From: Sinotaia quadrata
Taxonomy: Eukaryota > Mollusca > Gastropoda > Architaenioglossa > Viviparidae
Length of the DNA stretch: 64,000 nt
Assembly (NCBI GenBank): GCA_028829895.1
Contig: CM054179.1
Coordinates: 108,373,875-108,437,874 of the forward strand
Direction: 5' to 3'
Position numbers and translations under genes: made by a program
Notes under the pieces: model-generated
What the model was told of the DNA's origin: nothing
What the model saw: only the letters and a program-made list of their open reading frames with translations
Database searches by the model: none
In this document: one piece after another, positions 44,801-55,555 of the stretch
Position numbering within the stretch: position 1 is the stretch's first letter
How the letters are laid out: each line of letters opens with the position of its first letter

Positions 44801-46176
44801 AAATGCAGATCATCGAATTTCAACACTTAACCTGCAGCAGTTCATTACTATTGAGCGATCGAATCTAATAATATTCCAGAGCGATATTTCTTCCTGAATG
44901 GTCCTGGTGGATCAGGCAAGACATATCTGTACAATATGCGTATGAGTTTCATCAGAGCCAAAGGAGAGATAGCGTTTTCTTATGCCATAACTGGAATTTC
45001 AGCAACGTTGCTGAGAGGCGATTGCACTGTTCACAGTAAATTCAATTTGCCAGTACCTATAGAAGAAACATCAATGTCGAGCATAAAGCAGACTTTTGCT
45101 GAATCATATATCATTCACCAGTCAAAACGTTTCGTCAACGATCAAGTTACTATTTGCCAAAGCTTGGATTATGGTGCATCGACATATTGCTGAAGAAGCT
45201 TATTAAATGTGATCGTCCATTTGGTGGCAGTCATCGTCATTGGTGGAAATTTGCGGAAAACTCTTCCAGTTGCTCCACGTGGAAAAGAGATTGATATCAT
45301 TGAGACGTGCATCAAATCCACACTTTGTGCAACTCTTGCTAATCACAAACATGCGCAGTGAAGTGCAGGATGACATTGGCTGCTTGATATTGGAATTGGT
45401 GCGGTGCAACTGATCGAAGGCACTCCAGAAGGAAGAATTCATATTCCTCCACAAATGACTATTCACAACGACATCGGTGGGGCAATCTTCGGAGAGAATT
45501 TGGCATCACTGTCAGTCGCCGAATTGTTAGAGCGAGTTATTTTGTGCCCTAAAAATATGCAAGCCCTGATTCTCAACAACAGAATCATCAGAAACTACCA
45601 GGCAAGTCTCACATTTACTACAGCGCAGATGTAATAGTGTCGGATGATCCAAGAGATAAAAGAAACTATTCTACAGTGTTTCTTCACACTCTCACATTTT
45701 CCGGCATGCCACCACATCAGATGGGCCTAAAATAGGATCAGTTGTGGTGGTGCTTCTTTGTAATTTCAATCTAAAGAAATTACTATAATGGCAAACAATT
45801 GGTCGTTAAGGTGTGTCATCACAATTTAATCATGGCAGAATTTCTTTGGGAAAGCAACAGAGGTGATATCATCACTATTACCAGGTTCGATTTTCAACCA
45901 TGCGATGTCAATTTGCCATTTAAGTTGAAGTGCTGTCAGTTCCCATAATGCTAGCTTTTGCATGTCTATTAAGTTGCAAGGACAAACCTTCGAGCACGTG
46001 GGAGTGTTTTGGAACGAACCGGTATTTTTACATGTCCAGCTTTGTGTTGCATTGTCGCGTTCACGAAACAGAGACAACATCAATAATCACACCTTCCAAC
46101 AAACAAATTCATTTCTTTTCCTAGCTATGCATTAATTTTAATTTTCCACCCGCCATACGACGGGCAAATACTCTGG
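41876..46176 (+). mobile_element. degenerate Helitron
   Basis: Coding similarity to a Rep-helicase protein runs along the + strand through several frames. Near the end, an imperfect hairpin (CCCGCCATACGACGGG, 46149-46164) is followed 12 bp later by CTGG and a T, the CTRR|T pattern of Helitron 3' ends. The 5' TC end could not be placed because it falls in or next to a microsatellite. There is no target duplication, as expected. Many stops and frameshifts show that this copy is dead. It ends about 295 bp before the exon at 46471. Confidence 0.8.
41880..46125 (+). pseudogene. Helitron Rep/Pif1-helicase pseudogene
   Basis: In order: an N-terminal Lys/Arg-rich part (RLRLKHAARISQSHEK, 41910-41960); VNEDGELLFE and ILYPFGEP around 42810-42960; LKFKKIIEDLAKH near 43440; the HuH replication motif as GLLHAHILMAL near 43530-43560 and KRSFPKSFG near 43730; then helicase Walker A NGPGGSGKTYLYN near 44900-44940, TGISATLLRG near 44990, and the end with LPFKLK, INKLQGQTFEHVGVFW and LCVALSRSRNRDN around 45920-46085. 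The layout matches Helitron proteins (HuH Rep nuclease plus Pif1-family helicase). The frame changes repeatedly and in-frame stops are frequent, so no functional protein is encoded. Confidence 0.82.
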
Positions 46177-46470
46177 TCAGCTTATATTACAATACATATA
46201 GAGAAATATATAAAATTCCTTCACCAGCAAACCTTACAAGACATACATACAGAATTGTCTCATACCTTTGTACATAAGCAAAGTTTAAATTCATGTATAG
46301 AATCGTGCCTGGTCCACACCATATCAACAACATTCGTTTTTAATAAATATATGGATTTGCATGAAATTAACAAAACTTGAATATTTTATACTAAATTATT
46401 AAACTAATTTCCGAATCAACAAAACTCTCACATAAGCACTAAAACAATTTACATTATATTGTTATTCCAG
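46177..46470. other. intron end before the 46471 exon
   Basis: AT-rich sequence between the Helitron end and the exon. It ends in TTATTCCAG, a good acceptor site. Confidence 0.55.
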
Positions 46471-46615
46471 GAAATCAAATTAACTATCCGACTGACATTG
46501 GATGACATCTACCGGACATATCGTTGTATTGCCCGGCGATCAGATGAGAAAGGTTTTATGATGTTGTTTGAAAGACAGGCTGCTGGTTTCATGATTGAAG
46601 ATATCATTGATGCAA
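46471..46615 (+). CDS. exon of an Ig-like membrane protein gene (Ig F-strand region)
   Basis: A 145-nt exon (48 codons plus one base) opens after acceptor TTATTCCAG in phase 0 and ends in phase 1 at donor GTCAGT. It encodes LTIRLTLDDIYRTYRCIARR then FMMLFERQ and EDIIDA. The pattern of hydrophobic residues, Asp, then Y-x-C is the E-F strand signature of immunoglobulin domains, and FMMLFERQ could be the G strand. It joins in frame with the exon at 16022 and with the 21-nt microexon at 48013. The donor is weaker than the others because its third base is C. A 61-codon frame starting at 46459 overlaps the exon and is not itself a gene. Confidence 0.7.
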
Positions 46616-48012
46616 GTCAGTATATTATAAATTATGCCTTATAAATTAGCAACTTATCAACATAATAATATATTGTCGCCATGCAAAGGATGTTAATATT
46701 TGAGATAATCCGAAAGAATATAATAGTATAAAAATGTCCTTTTGTTATAATTCCTTTTGAAGTTTCTGAATAAATATGGAGAATGTACTAGTTTATATTC
46801 GTGCAGTAAAATGTCTAGTGCTGTAAGCAGATCTACTTATCTATACAAGAAAAGATAAGTGGGATAGGAAATAATCAAATTAAAATATTATATATTCAGC
46901 TATGAAAAATAACCTATATCAATTTATATTTTACAAAATAAAACGTGCATTGATAACTTTTTTTTTTATTATGAATAAACTTTGGTTATCACAATTGTGC
47001 TAGTAGAAATTTGCAAGAAGAATTGACTTGAAGCATAATTTTAGATATATTGAATCTGAAGAGAAAGAAGTCACTATTAATTTGATTTAAAATTTAATAG
47101 CAGAATATGCATGTTAATTTTGATTTAATAAAGCACAATTGCTAATTAAATATAGTTTATTTGTCGATTTAAAACTATTCTAATATTTGGTGTTAGTGGA
47201 CATTACACCTTTAAATTTATGTAATGTTTCACTTAAATCTTTAACAAATTAATACAATCTTTACTATATAATATAGAGAAAGAAGAAACAAATATATGGG
47301 CAATGAAATTTTGATTTTTAAATAGTATTTTTCAAATTCTAATTTGAATCATAATGTTGTTATTCTACATTACTAGATAATGCCAAACCATTATATTCTA
47401 TCAGGAATATGTATCTATAAAAAATAAACATTGTGTTTATTTTGTCTAAAAGTGATAATATCAAGTGCTTACTAAATGTCATTCTTAAGAAATTGAGTAT
47501 AATTATTATTCTACATAAATGGACTTGGATCTAAGTCGTTTGGGAAGCAAATCCCATGAATCATGTTCCTGACGTAAGCAATGTTTGCTCCATACTATAA
47601 AATGATGATACTTTCGACAAATGTTTCCTTTAATTTTTATAATTTAATTAAGAATATTATTATACTTAATTATAAGTGTGCTTGAGCTCAATTTAAAAGA
47701 ATATATATATTGTTTGTTGATGACATTAAATAATTATAGTATAAACTAAAAAATGTCATGTTAATCACACAACTCTATGACATTAGCAGTTTGTACTAAA
47801 CTTATACGAATTAAGGTTCTCTACAAATTGAAGTCATTTATCCTAATTTTTTCTGTTCTCACTCTTTACCTGTTAAATTTTAACTGTTCTGTTCTCTTCC
47901 CCTTTTAGTTTTTCTTTCTTTCCTTTAAGTATTATCCTTTCATCCCTTTTGCTGTTTTTATGTATTCATTTTCATATATAAATATAAAATCATACATTCA
48001 TTTTTATTGCAG
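46616..48012. other. intron between Ig exon and first microexon
   Basis: About 1.4 kb of very AT-rich sequence with no recognised element. It ends in a T-rich run and TTTTATTGCAG. Confidence 0.55.
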
Positions 48013-48033
48013 AAGCCAAACCTGAAGTACTTG
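48013..48033 (+). CDS. 21-nt microexon (stalk), phase 1-1
   Basis: AAGCCAAACCTGAAGTACTT plus one G lies between TTTTATTGCAG and a near-perfect donor GTAAGTA. Read with the carried-over A it gives K-A-K-P-E-V-L and leaves one base. The length is a multiple of three and the phase matches both neighbours, so it can be included or skipped without changing frame. It would lie in the extracellular stalk between Ig domain and membrane helix. Confidence 0.6.
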
Positions 48034-48607
48034 GTAAGTATGATGTAAACTCAAGGCATATTTTTAGGATTATCTATTGTATGTATCTAGAATAGATTGC
48101 TATAAATACGTGGCTACTTTTGTTTGGTGAATGATTTGTTTTGGATTTTTTAAAATTGCATCTTCCATGACACTGATGAACCCATTTTGAATACGTTTGC
48201 TGAAGTGGTGATCATGAATTGTTTCACAAAAAATTTATGTAGAATTACTGAGTCAAATTCCTAACAGTTCTGTAATTCCAAGACACTTCCCATTGTGTGA
48301 AATTCCTAAGATTTGAACAGAGCCATGATGAAGTGCCAGATTATGCTCCCATAAAAACTGAACTTCAGCAATCTGCAGCCTTTTTCTTGATTGGTCAGTT
48401 TCTACTGAATCTTGGTGATACTTTCTTCAACAAAATCTACTCTGAAGTTTATAACAATTTAGCTTAGCCACTAAATGACCTTTGACTTTTCATGCTCTGC
48501 CAATGTAGTATGGCCAGTTGTTGAACCCATTTGTAGCCAAGGGCAGGAGGCAACAATAAAAACAAAATATCCTCTCAGCTGACACAGAGTATAGAGAGAT
48601 AAATGTG

Positions 48608-48626
48608 TGACGCCAACGCAACTTTA
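48608..48626 (+). repeat. start fragment of a family B repeat, cut by R2-like sequence
   Basis: TGACGCCAACGCAAC matches the terminal bases of family B copies 1 and 2. The sequence then switches to the A-rich 3' tail of the R2-like copy. Family B sequence resumes at 50402. Confidence 0.5.
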
Positions 48627-50136
48627 TTTATATTTTATTCAGTCTCTTTCCACGACATTTTTTTGACTGTCGGTTGTGATCCAAGGTCTCGGAATCTTAC
48701 CAAGATTCTGGGAGATCCAAGGTTTTACGGAGGATATGGGCACTTCCGAGTAGCGCTGCTTTGACTAGTGGAGCGAGTCTATGGTTTCCAGGGAGTTTAT
48801 TCAGATAGCCTTCCAATTCAGATGTTATATTCCCCAAGGCTCCTATCATTATAGGTATCACTTCTGCTTTTACATTCCACAGTCTCTGAATTTCTAGTTT
48901 GAGGTCTTAGTATTTTTCTATTATATCTTTTGTTATTTTGTTTTAATGTTTCTATCAGTTGGAACAGCGACCTCAATGATTGTTACTGTTCTGTTAGACG
49001 TATTGAGAACTACAATGTCTGGTCTTCATGCAGGAATCTCACAATCTGTTCTTATCTCGAAGTCCCACAGTATATTGACTTCTTTTCTTTTGGTGACTGC
49101 TTCTGGTTGATGCATCCATGCTTTTTCTGGGGATTTTGTGCCATAGTTCTCACACAGATTTCTATGTATTTGTTTTGCCACTTCATTGTGTCGTTTAGCG
49201 TATTTGTTCCAGCCAGAACCTGACATCCAGATATTTTATGCTCTGTTGTCTCATTCATGGATTTGCAGAGTCTACATTTGGAATTTGAGATTTTCATGAT
49301 TTTCGTTTTGTGAGATTGGGTGTTGAGTTCTTGATCTTGTGCAGCTGTTATGAGTGCTTCGTTTTGCTTTCAATCCTGCCTCTTTCAACCATTTGTACTT
49401 TGTTTGCTTTGTTGACATTTCGTCGGCTTGTCGTACATACTGGCCATGGAGAGTTTTCTGGTTCCAGGTATGTGCTAGTGCATGCTTCGTTGTTTTCTTT
49501 GTCTGTTTCTGGGGGTTGGAATAGTCCACTCATCTTTACTGCTTCTATTAGGGGATCATCTTTGTTGTTATTCCAGATGTAGTCCACAAGACCAATGACT
49601 TCTCCTTCAATGACATGTTTGATTTTCTTAAGACCTCGGCCTCCCATTTTTCGAGATACATAGAGCCTGTCTTCATCTGCTTTGGGGTGTAAGGCTTTAT
49701 GTATTGTGAGTAGTTTTCTTGTTTTTCTGTCCAGTTCATTTATTTCATTTGCTGTCCAATCTATGATACCTCCAGTGTAGCTTACTACAGGTATTGCGTA
49801 TGCATTAAGGGCTTGTATTTTGTTCGCCCCATTTAGCTTGGACTTCAGGACTTGTCTAACCCGTTTTTCATACTCTCTCTTAATTTCTCTCACTTCTCTC
49901 TGCATATTTTCTTTTCTTTAGTATCCCAAGGTGTTTATATCCCATTTCCATTGAAACATCGTTGATTTTCCCAATGTCGAATTGTAGGCCCTTTGTAGTT
50001 TTGACCTTGCCTATCTGGATGACAATTCTTCCACATTTCTCAAGGCCGAATTTCATTTTGATTTCCTCATTGCAGATATTGACTGTATTGATCATTGACG
50101 TGATGTCACGTTCATTTTTACCATACTTCTTATTGT
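48627..50136 (-). pseudogene. 5'-truncated R2-like non-LTR retrotransposon
   Basis: Minus-strand coding similarity begins inside the reverse transcriptase (MKFGLEKCGRIVI, MGYKHLGIL at about 49920-50060). It continues through the thumb region of the open segment 49348-49905 (RVRQVLKSKLNG, RKLLTIHKALHPKADEDRLY, GGRGLKKI). Next is a C-x2-C-x8-H-x4-C finger (about 49204-49280), then RPDIVV and IIEVAVPTD near 48960-49020, the PD-(D/E)xK core of a restriction-like endonuclease, and a C-terminus with VIPIMIGALG and LPESW. This RT-finger-endonuclease order is that of the R2/NeSL-type superfamily. At least one in-frame stop (just before RPD) and frameshifts are present. The copy ends in an A-rich tail (TAAAATATAAATAAA). 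Confidence 0.78.
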
Positions 50137-50401
50137 TATTATTCAGCCTCTTTCCACGACTTCTGTTTGACTGTCAGTTGTGATCCAAGGTCTTGGAATC
50201 TTACCAAGATTCTGGGAGATCCAAGGTTTTATGGAGGATGTGGGTACTTCCGAGGAGCGCTGCTTTGAGTAGTGGAGCGAGTCTGTGGTTTCCAGGGAGT
50301 TTATTCAGGTAGCCTTCCAATTCAGATGGTATGTTCCCCAAGGCTCCTATCACTATAGGTATCACTTCTGCTTTAACATTCCACAGTCTCTGAATTTCCA
50401 C
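50137..50401 (-). pseudogene. second R2-like 3' end, strongly 5'-truncated
   Basis: The sequence repeats the last 260 bp of the neighbouring R2-like copy (LEGYLNKLPGNHRLAPLLKA, KTLDLPESW and the 3' UTR) with few changes and ends in its own AATAATAACAATAA tail at about 50137-50150. It sits head to tail with the longer copy. It could be a separate insertion or half of a tandem. Confidence 0.78.
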
Positions 50402-50520
50402 CCACTTTCTTCTCCAGCATTTGTTATCAATATGTATAAGAAGGTCAATAAATTTAACAATAAATATATTAAATCAACAATCAAATATACAACATATGAA
50501 TATAGTTTAAAAATGTTGAC
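50402..50520 (+). repeat. family B fragment after the R2-like copies
   Basis: ACCCACTTTCTTCTCCAGCA, GTATAAGAAGGTCAATAAAT and ATTAAATCAACAATCAAATA match the corresponding part of family B copies 2, 51375 and 57349. Similarity fades after about 50520. Together with 48608-48626 it suggests that the R2-like sequence interrupted a family B copy, with some loss. Confidence 0.6.
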
Positions 50521-51346
50521 ATTTACATTACTTCACAACAATGTTCGGTTAGCACTAGACAATCATTCAGTTTATCCTAGAATAGATATTAGCAGTCTGT
50601 TAACATAAATATATAATCAAGTTCATGAATATCATCACAGAAATTAGAGTTTCAGAGAATAAGTGAAAGTCAATGCACATAACCTTACCAAATATAGCGG
50701 CTGTCACTGGCACATGTTCACTATCATGCATTTTGCAACAAGTCACTGCCATTCTTATTCAGCCCCACATGTCTCTTCTACGCACATTGCACAACTGTTT
50801 AAAAATCTTCAATAAGCTCACGAAGCACACCATAGAGAATGGGCCTGAATTTCACATGCACTATCAAGCACACTAGGAGGAAAGTTTCTCGAATTTCCAT
50901 GTGCAGTACACAGTACACCACAATGAACATTCAAAATAATCTTCATGAATTCTTGAGACCAAATGAAAGCTATCATTTCTACTGTATTGACTTTCAAACG
51001 GAATTCACAAGAATCGACTTACAGTAACACGTTTTACTGATAAGTTGATTAAAACCCTGGATTCACACATCAATGTAACCAAGCACGTACAGTAGTCACT
51101 GCTGCTTGGGGTGAAAGGAAACAAAGCGTGCTTTCTCTGCAAAAGTAAAATTAATGCAGCACTAAGTTTCAGGCACTGTCCCGCAAAAACGGGTCACTAT
51201 TTATAGTTATACTATTCATTCTAAACAACCAATCATTTACTTTTTAAATTCCTTAACACATTTCTATACTACAGAGTATTTTAATTTTTTTAAAATCACT
51301 TTATAAATAAGTAACTTTTTTATCTTTTAGTACTCTGACCCCTTCA
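50521..51346. other. no gene recognised
   Basis: Intronic sequence of mixed composition. Short open frames around 50673-51027 show no known motif. Confidence 0.4.
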
Positions 51347-52285
51347 ATTGTCACTAGTGAAAACTTAGCGTCAGCAAACATTTACTATCACATAATTTCT
51401 ATACGTGGAAAAATTCTTACTAAAGAGAAGAGAAATCCGTCTTTTAATCTATACAGGATGTCACCCAAAAATGTACTCTTTGATTCCCATAAATTCACTG
51501 AATTGCTCTTTTCTTTGTCATTTAAAAGTGAGTACAATTTTTGACTATGTATTGTAAATTTAAACCATTAATCTTCATTTAATGAATACACTTTTTGGGA
51601 CACCCTGTATTTAGCAAGCCCCATTTACCCACTTTCTTCTATAACATTAGGTTATTAATATGTGTAAGAAGGTCAATAAATTTCACAATAAATTTATTAA
51701 GTCAACAATCAAATATACATATAACAAGTACAATGATAAAGGTAAAGTAACATCAGTATTTAATGAAACCACATACTGCTAGAAACAATGTCATAAACAA
51801 TGTGTTTAACATATTACATACAAGTATCATAATTCACGGAATACATTTAACATTACATTACAAATATAATATATCAAAAGCAAAGGGTACAAAATATTTC
51901 TAATTCCATCATCTCTCAATCAATCAGTTAACTCACTATAAGCTAATGATCACCTTTTACTACTGAACTTGAGTTACGTCAAAATCAAAGTGATTAGAAT
52001 ATAGAACTTTATTTAACAGGTATGTATTGGTTTCTACCCATTTATCTAATTATTATTTCTAAAACCTTAAACTATTGAATCGCAAAAATTACTCTTCCTC
52101 TCTGGACTGGTTTGGATTACATCAGCATGTTCTAGTATGTTCTTTATATGAGTTGTTATTTTAACTCTGGTATTTTCAAAAATATCGTCATGTGCAGCAC
52201 CCGAAGATCATGTCACGTTAACATTTAACAAACTATATAGATAATTCAATTTTAAAATAGTGACAAGCAAATTTACTCTGCCACA
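51347..52285 (+). repeat. family B, truncated copy flanked by 10-bp direct repeat
   Basis: From about 51375 the sequence follows family B (TATACGTGG, TTACTAAAGAGAAGAGAAATC and so on) and ends CAAATTTACTCTGCCACA like other copies. The first part is missing. GACCCCTTCA occurs directly before (51337-51346) and after (52286-52295). A 154-bp MITE interrupts it. Confidence 0.72.
51454..51607. mobile_element. mariner/Tc1-type MITE in family B copy
   Basis: A 154-bp insert has terminal inverted repeats (left CAGGATGTCACCCAAAAATG, right end the complement of CAGGGTGTCCCAAAAAGTG). It is flanked by TA at 51452-51453 and 51608-51609. Removing it and one TA restores AATCTATATTTAGC, which is found uninterrupted in other family B copies. 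It has no coding capacity. Confidence 0.85.
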
Positions 52286-52889
52286 GACCCCTTCAGTACC
52301 AACAGTAACCAGACCCTGTACTGACCTAATCTTGGAGCACCTTTCCCAGTGTCAGTCAAATTAAATAAAATAGTATCAGCTATAGTATCACAAATAGATA
52401 CATAGAGAGGAGGGGAGTACTTAATGTAAGTATAAACCTTTGTCATAGAGTCATAAATGCTAATTACCATCTGATATTTATTACTTTATACCTTTTCTTG
52501 ACTCAGGGAATTAAAAAAATATAACTTTCTATAATTCCAACTTCTTCATTCTGTCATTCCACTGGCTGTTTCTTTACATGTGTAATGTTGAGACTGATTA
52601 TGCCACCAAATGTAACATATTTAAACTAATTAAATTGCTCATATTAAGTTGTTTTAGCGCAAAATGCAATGCAGTTTACAATGATGATTCTCTAGTAATA
52701 CTGAAGTTCTTTACATCAGCTATTTCTTGGTCAATTGATGAATGGATTAGCGCACTATGTGTTCTTCTTATTATTTATTCTCTGATTATAAAGAAATTAT
52801 TATTGTTTTAAATAACAATATACACTCCATTAAGACAGTGCTAAGATATCAAAGATTTGTTTTCATTCTCAATTTCTTTCGATTTTCAG

Positions 52890-52907
52890 ATTCCGTGTAC
52901 CATGTGC
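52890..52907 (+). CDS. 18-nt microexon (stalk), phase 1-1
   Basis: ATTCCGTGTACCATGTGC lies between the acceptor TTTCGATTTTCAG and the consensus donor GTAAGT. With the carried-over G it gives D-S-V-Y-H-V and leaves C, which joins GG of the next exon. The length is a multiple of three with phase 1 on both sides, like the microexon at 48013. The match of phases over three successive introns is the main evidence. Confidence 0.58.
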
Positions 52908-53133
52908 GTAAGTAACAATCTTCATTTCACAGAACTAATTTCTTTTACTCTACCTTTCCTTACTTAAAGTGCCAGTCACATCCCAGCACAGTGAAAAATT
53001 GTCCATTTTGGGGGAATTTTCAGTGTGTAACAACAGAAAAATCCACAGATCGTCAGTAAACCAAACACAAGCCTATGAGTAATCGCACTTATGTTTGGAA
53101 AGTTAATTAAGTTAAAGTCATGTTATTTTCTTA
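52908..53133. other. intron start after second microexon
   Basis: Begins GTAAGTAAC. No element is seen before the hAT target duplication at 53134. Confidence 0.5.
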
Positions 53134-53141
53134 TTTTAAGC

Positions 53142-55547
53142 CAGGGGTCTCCAAACCTTTCAGTCCGAGGGCCGCATTAACTATCAAACAGCAGTTCGGG
53201 GGACGACTACTCAGTCGAGGTCCAAATAAAAAAAAAGAATCAAAACATGGATGTTGTTTTTAATTAATTATATTTTATTCAGTTATTATTTAATAACCAT
53301 TGATACACTACACATGAACACCTGTATTAGTGGGTATGGTGAAATTGTTTCCTGGATGCCAAAATAGCAGACATTTCTGGTTTAGAGTTGATGTCCTTAA
53401 CATCAACAGTGACCTGAGATTATCATCGGATAAGTTTGTTCTCAAATTGTTCTTCACGTATTTCATTCTTGAAAATGTTTGTTCACACAGGTATGTTGTT
53501 CCAAAGATTGAAAGGTACCTTGATGCAAATGTTTTGACATTAGGAAAGTCTTCCTTGGGCAAAAACTGATAAAAACCCACCAGTCTTTCTTTGAACTTGT
53601 CCCTAAGGAGGTCATTTGCTTGCACCTCAATGACCTCCAGATGCAGTTAATATGGACAACTGGCCACATCTGCTTCAAATGGGTTTTGAAACAGTCTCAC
53701 TTTTTCTTCTGCCTTTGAATCCAAGTCAGAATACCGCTCCTGAAACTGCAGCTGGAAGTCTTTGATGATCTCGCATGCAAATGACGTGGGAACTCAGCTG
53801 TTGCTTAAGCCATGAAGACCTTGCACTGGTGAAAGTGCGTCAAGTTGTTGGCCTGTACTTGTTCCAAAAACAAGACAAGTTTGGATCTGAAGGCCTTTAG
53901 GTGGGTGTATAGGTTAGAAGCTAGATTTTCCTCTCCTTGTAGGTTTAGGTTCAGAAAATTTAAATGACTAGTTACGTCTGCAGCAAAGGCCAATTTCCAT
54001 ACCTACTCTTCATCAGACAGTAATGACTGGCTTGCCTTTACTTTCCAGGAAGTCACCTATTTCCTTTCTTAAGTTAAATACTCTGCTCAGAACTTTCTCA
54101 CAACTTAATCATCTTACTGATGTGTAATACGGTAAATCTTGCAATTCTGTGTCTGTATCTTTCAACATGTCTGAACTGTCAATGGATGAGCCCATGTGAC
54201 CTTATTAAATTCACCATCTTCACCAAAGAATTCAGTACACTGTTAATGTCCACATATTTAGCACACAATCTTGCTTTTGAATAATACAGTGCAGGAACAT
54301 TGGTTGTGGAATGTTTTTCTCAGTACACATCTGCTTCACTTGTCCAACCAAGCCTTTCTTTATGCCACTCATGTTCTTTCCTCCATCAACAGTCAGGCAA
54401 CTGAGGTTAGTCCAGTCCAAGTTATAATCAGCAAATGTTTTTTTCAACTCATCGAATATATCCTCTCCGGTAACAGTGCCAAACATGCTATGTAAGGAAG
54501 CCAGCTCTTGTGTTATGTTCATGTCTTCATCCACACCTCTAATGAACACACAAGCAGTTGAGAACAGCTGTCCAGCGATTCACCCATTGCAATTGAAAAA
54601 TGGCGAAACTTGCTTGCATTTATCGCTATTTGAGTTACAATGTTTTCACCCATGTCTGCAACACGGCGGGCAATGGTATTTGCACCCAAAGCTACATTTT
54701 AAAATTGTTTCTACTTTCCTGGGCAATGTTCCTCAGCCACCTTCAACAAACATTCCTTCACTACTTTACCATCTATAAACGGTGTGCCACTTTTAGCCAG
54801 GATGTAGGCAACTTTATACCTGGCCTTAGTTAATTATTCATTTTCATTTGAGGATTTACTGAACAATGTCCTTTGAGATGTGAGTTGATTTTGTAATTTA
54901 GGAAATTTTTCGGCACGGACTTTACCCTCCAACTGTGCATATTTCTCTTTATGTTTGCTTTGATGATGACGGCGCAGATTGTATTCTTTCATCGCAGCCA
55001 CGGTTTCGTTGCAAATCACACACAATGCTTTCTCATCGGATTTGATGAATAAGTATTTCAAATTCCATTCTTCTTGAAATTGCGGACACTCATCTTCTAT
55101 TTTTCTTTTCCTCTTTTCGGCCATCGCTGGGCACTAAAATAAAGTGAATTCAACATGAATAAATAGTTAAACTGAAAGTATCTTCCACAGAATATCGCTA
55201 AAAAACCTGATTATGCGAACTGATTTCGTCGCAATTATAGCTGCAAATGACCCGAAACAATTTGTGGCAATGTGCTGTCTGTTAATTGCTTAATTATAAA
55301 TTTATGATATTATATTCATAAATAATACACAACAATAATTCTTCCTTACAATTAAAACATTAATTAAATATATTAAAATTAATTAATTGAGATCAGCCGG
55401 TAAAATTCGGTAAAAACATAACGTCCACGTAAGCGGCGGCTGATCTTGGCAGGATACACGTAAATTTCCGTAATTTTTTTCCATAGACAAAAAGGTCTCC
55501 ATGGGCCGCATGAGAGGGCCTCGCGGGCCGTAGTTTGAAGACCCCTG
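53142..55547 (-). mobile_element. hAT-family DNA transposon, full length but broken
   Basis: The ends are inverted repeats beginning CAGGGGTCTCCAAACCTT (left) and CAGGGGTCTTCAAACTACGG (right, minus strand). Perfect 8-bp duplications TTTTAAGC lie outside both (53134-53141 and 55548-55555), the size expected for hAT elements. The subterminal sequence is rich in GGGCCGC words. The transposase is on the minus strand and interrupted in several places. Confidence 0.93.
53308..55124 (-). pseudogene. hAT transposase pseudogene (BED finger, RNase H fold, dimerisation region)
   Basis: The N-terminal open segment 54834-55124 starts MAEKRKRKIEDECPQF and carries a BED-type finger: C-x2-C in ALCVICNE and the His pair in NLRRHHQSKH. 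Segment 54232-54549 contains SCLTVDGGKNMSG and a Cys/His pair before the catalytic core, typical of ZBED5/GTF2IRD2-like hAT transposases. The C-terminal segment 53308-53625 has FPNVKTFASRYLSIFGTTYL then CEQTFSRMKYVKNNLRTNLS, the conserved dimerisation region. Stops and frameshifts separate these parts, and other stretches near 53640-54230 are in further frames. It lies in antisense orientation in the last visible intron of the Ig-like gene. Confidence 0.88.
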
Positions 55548-55555
55548 TTTTAAGC

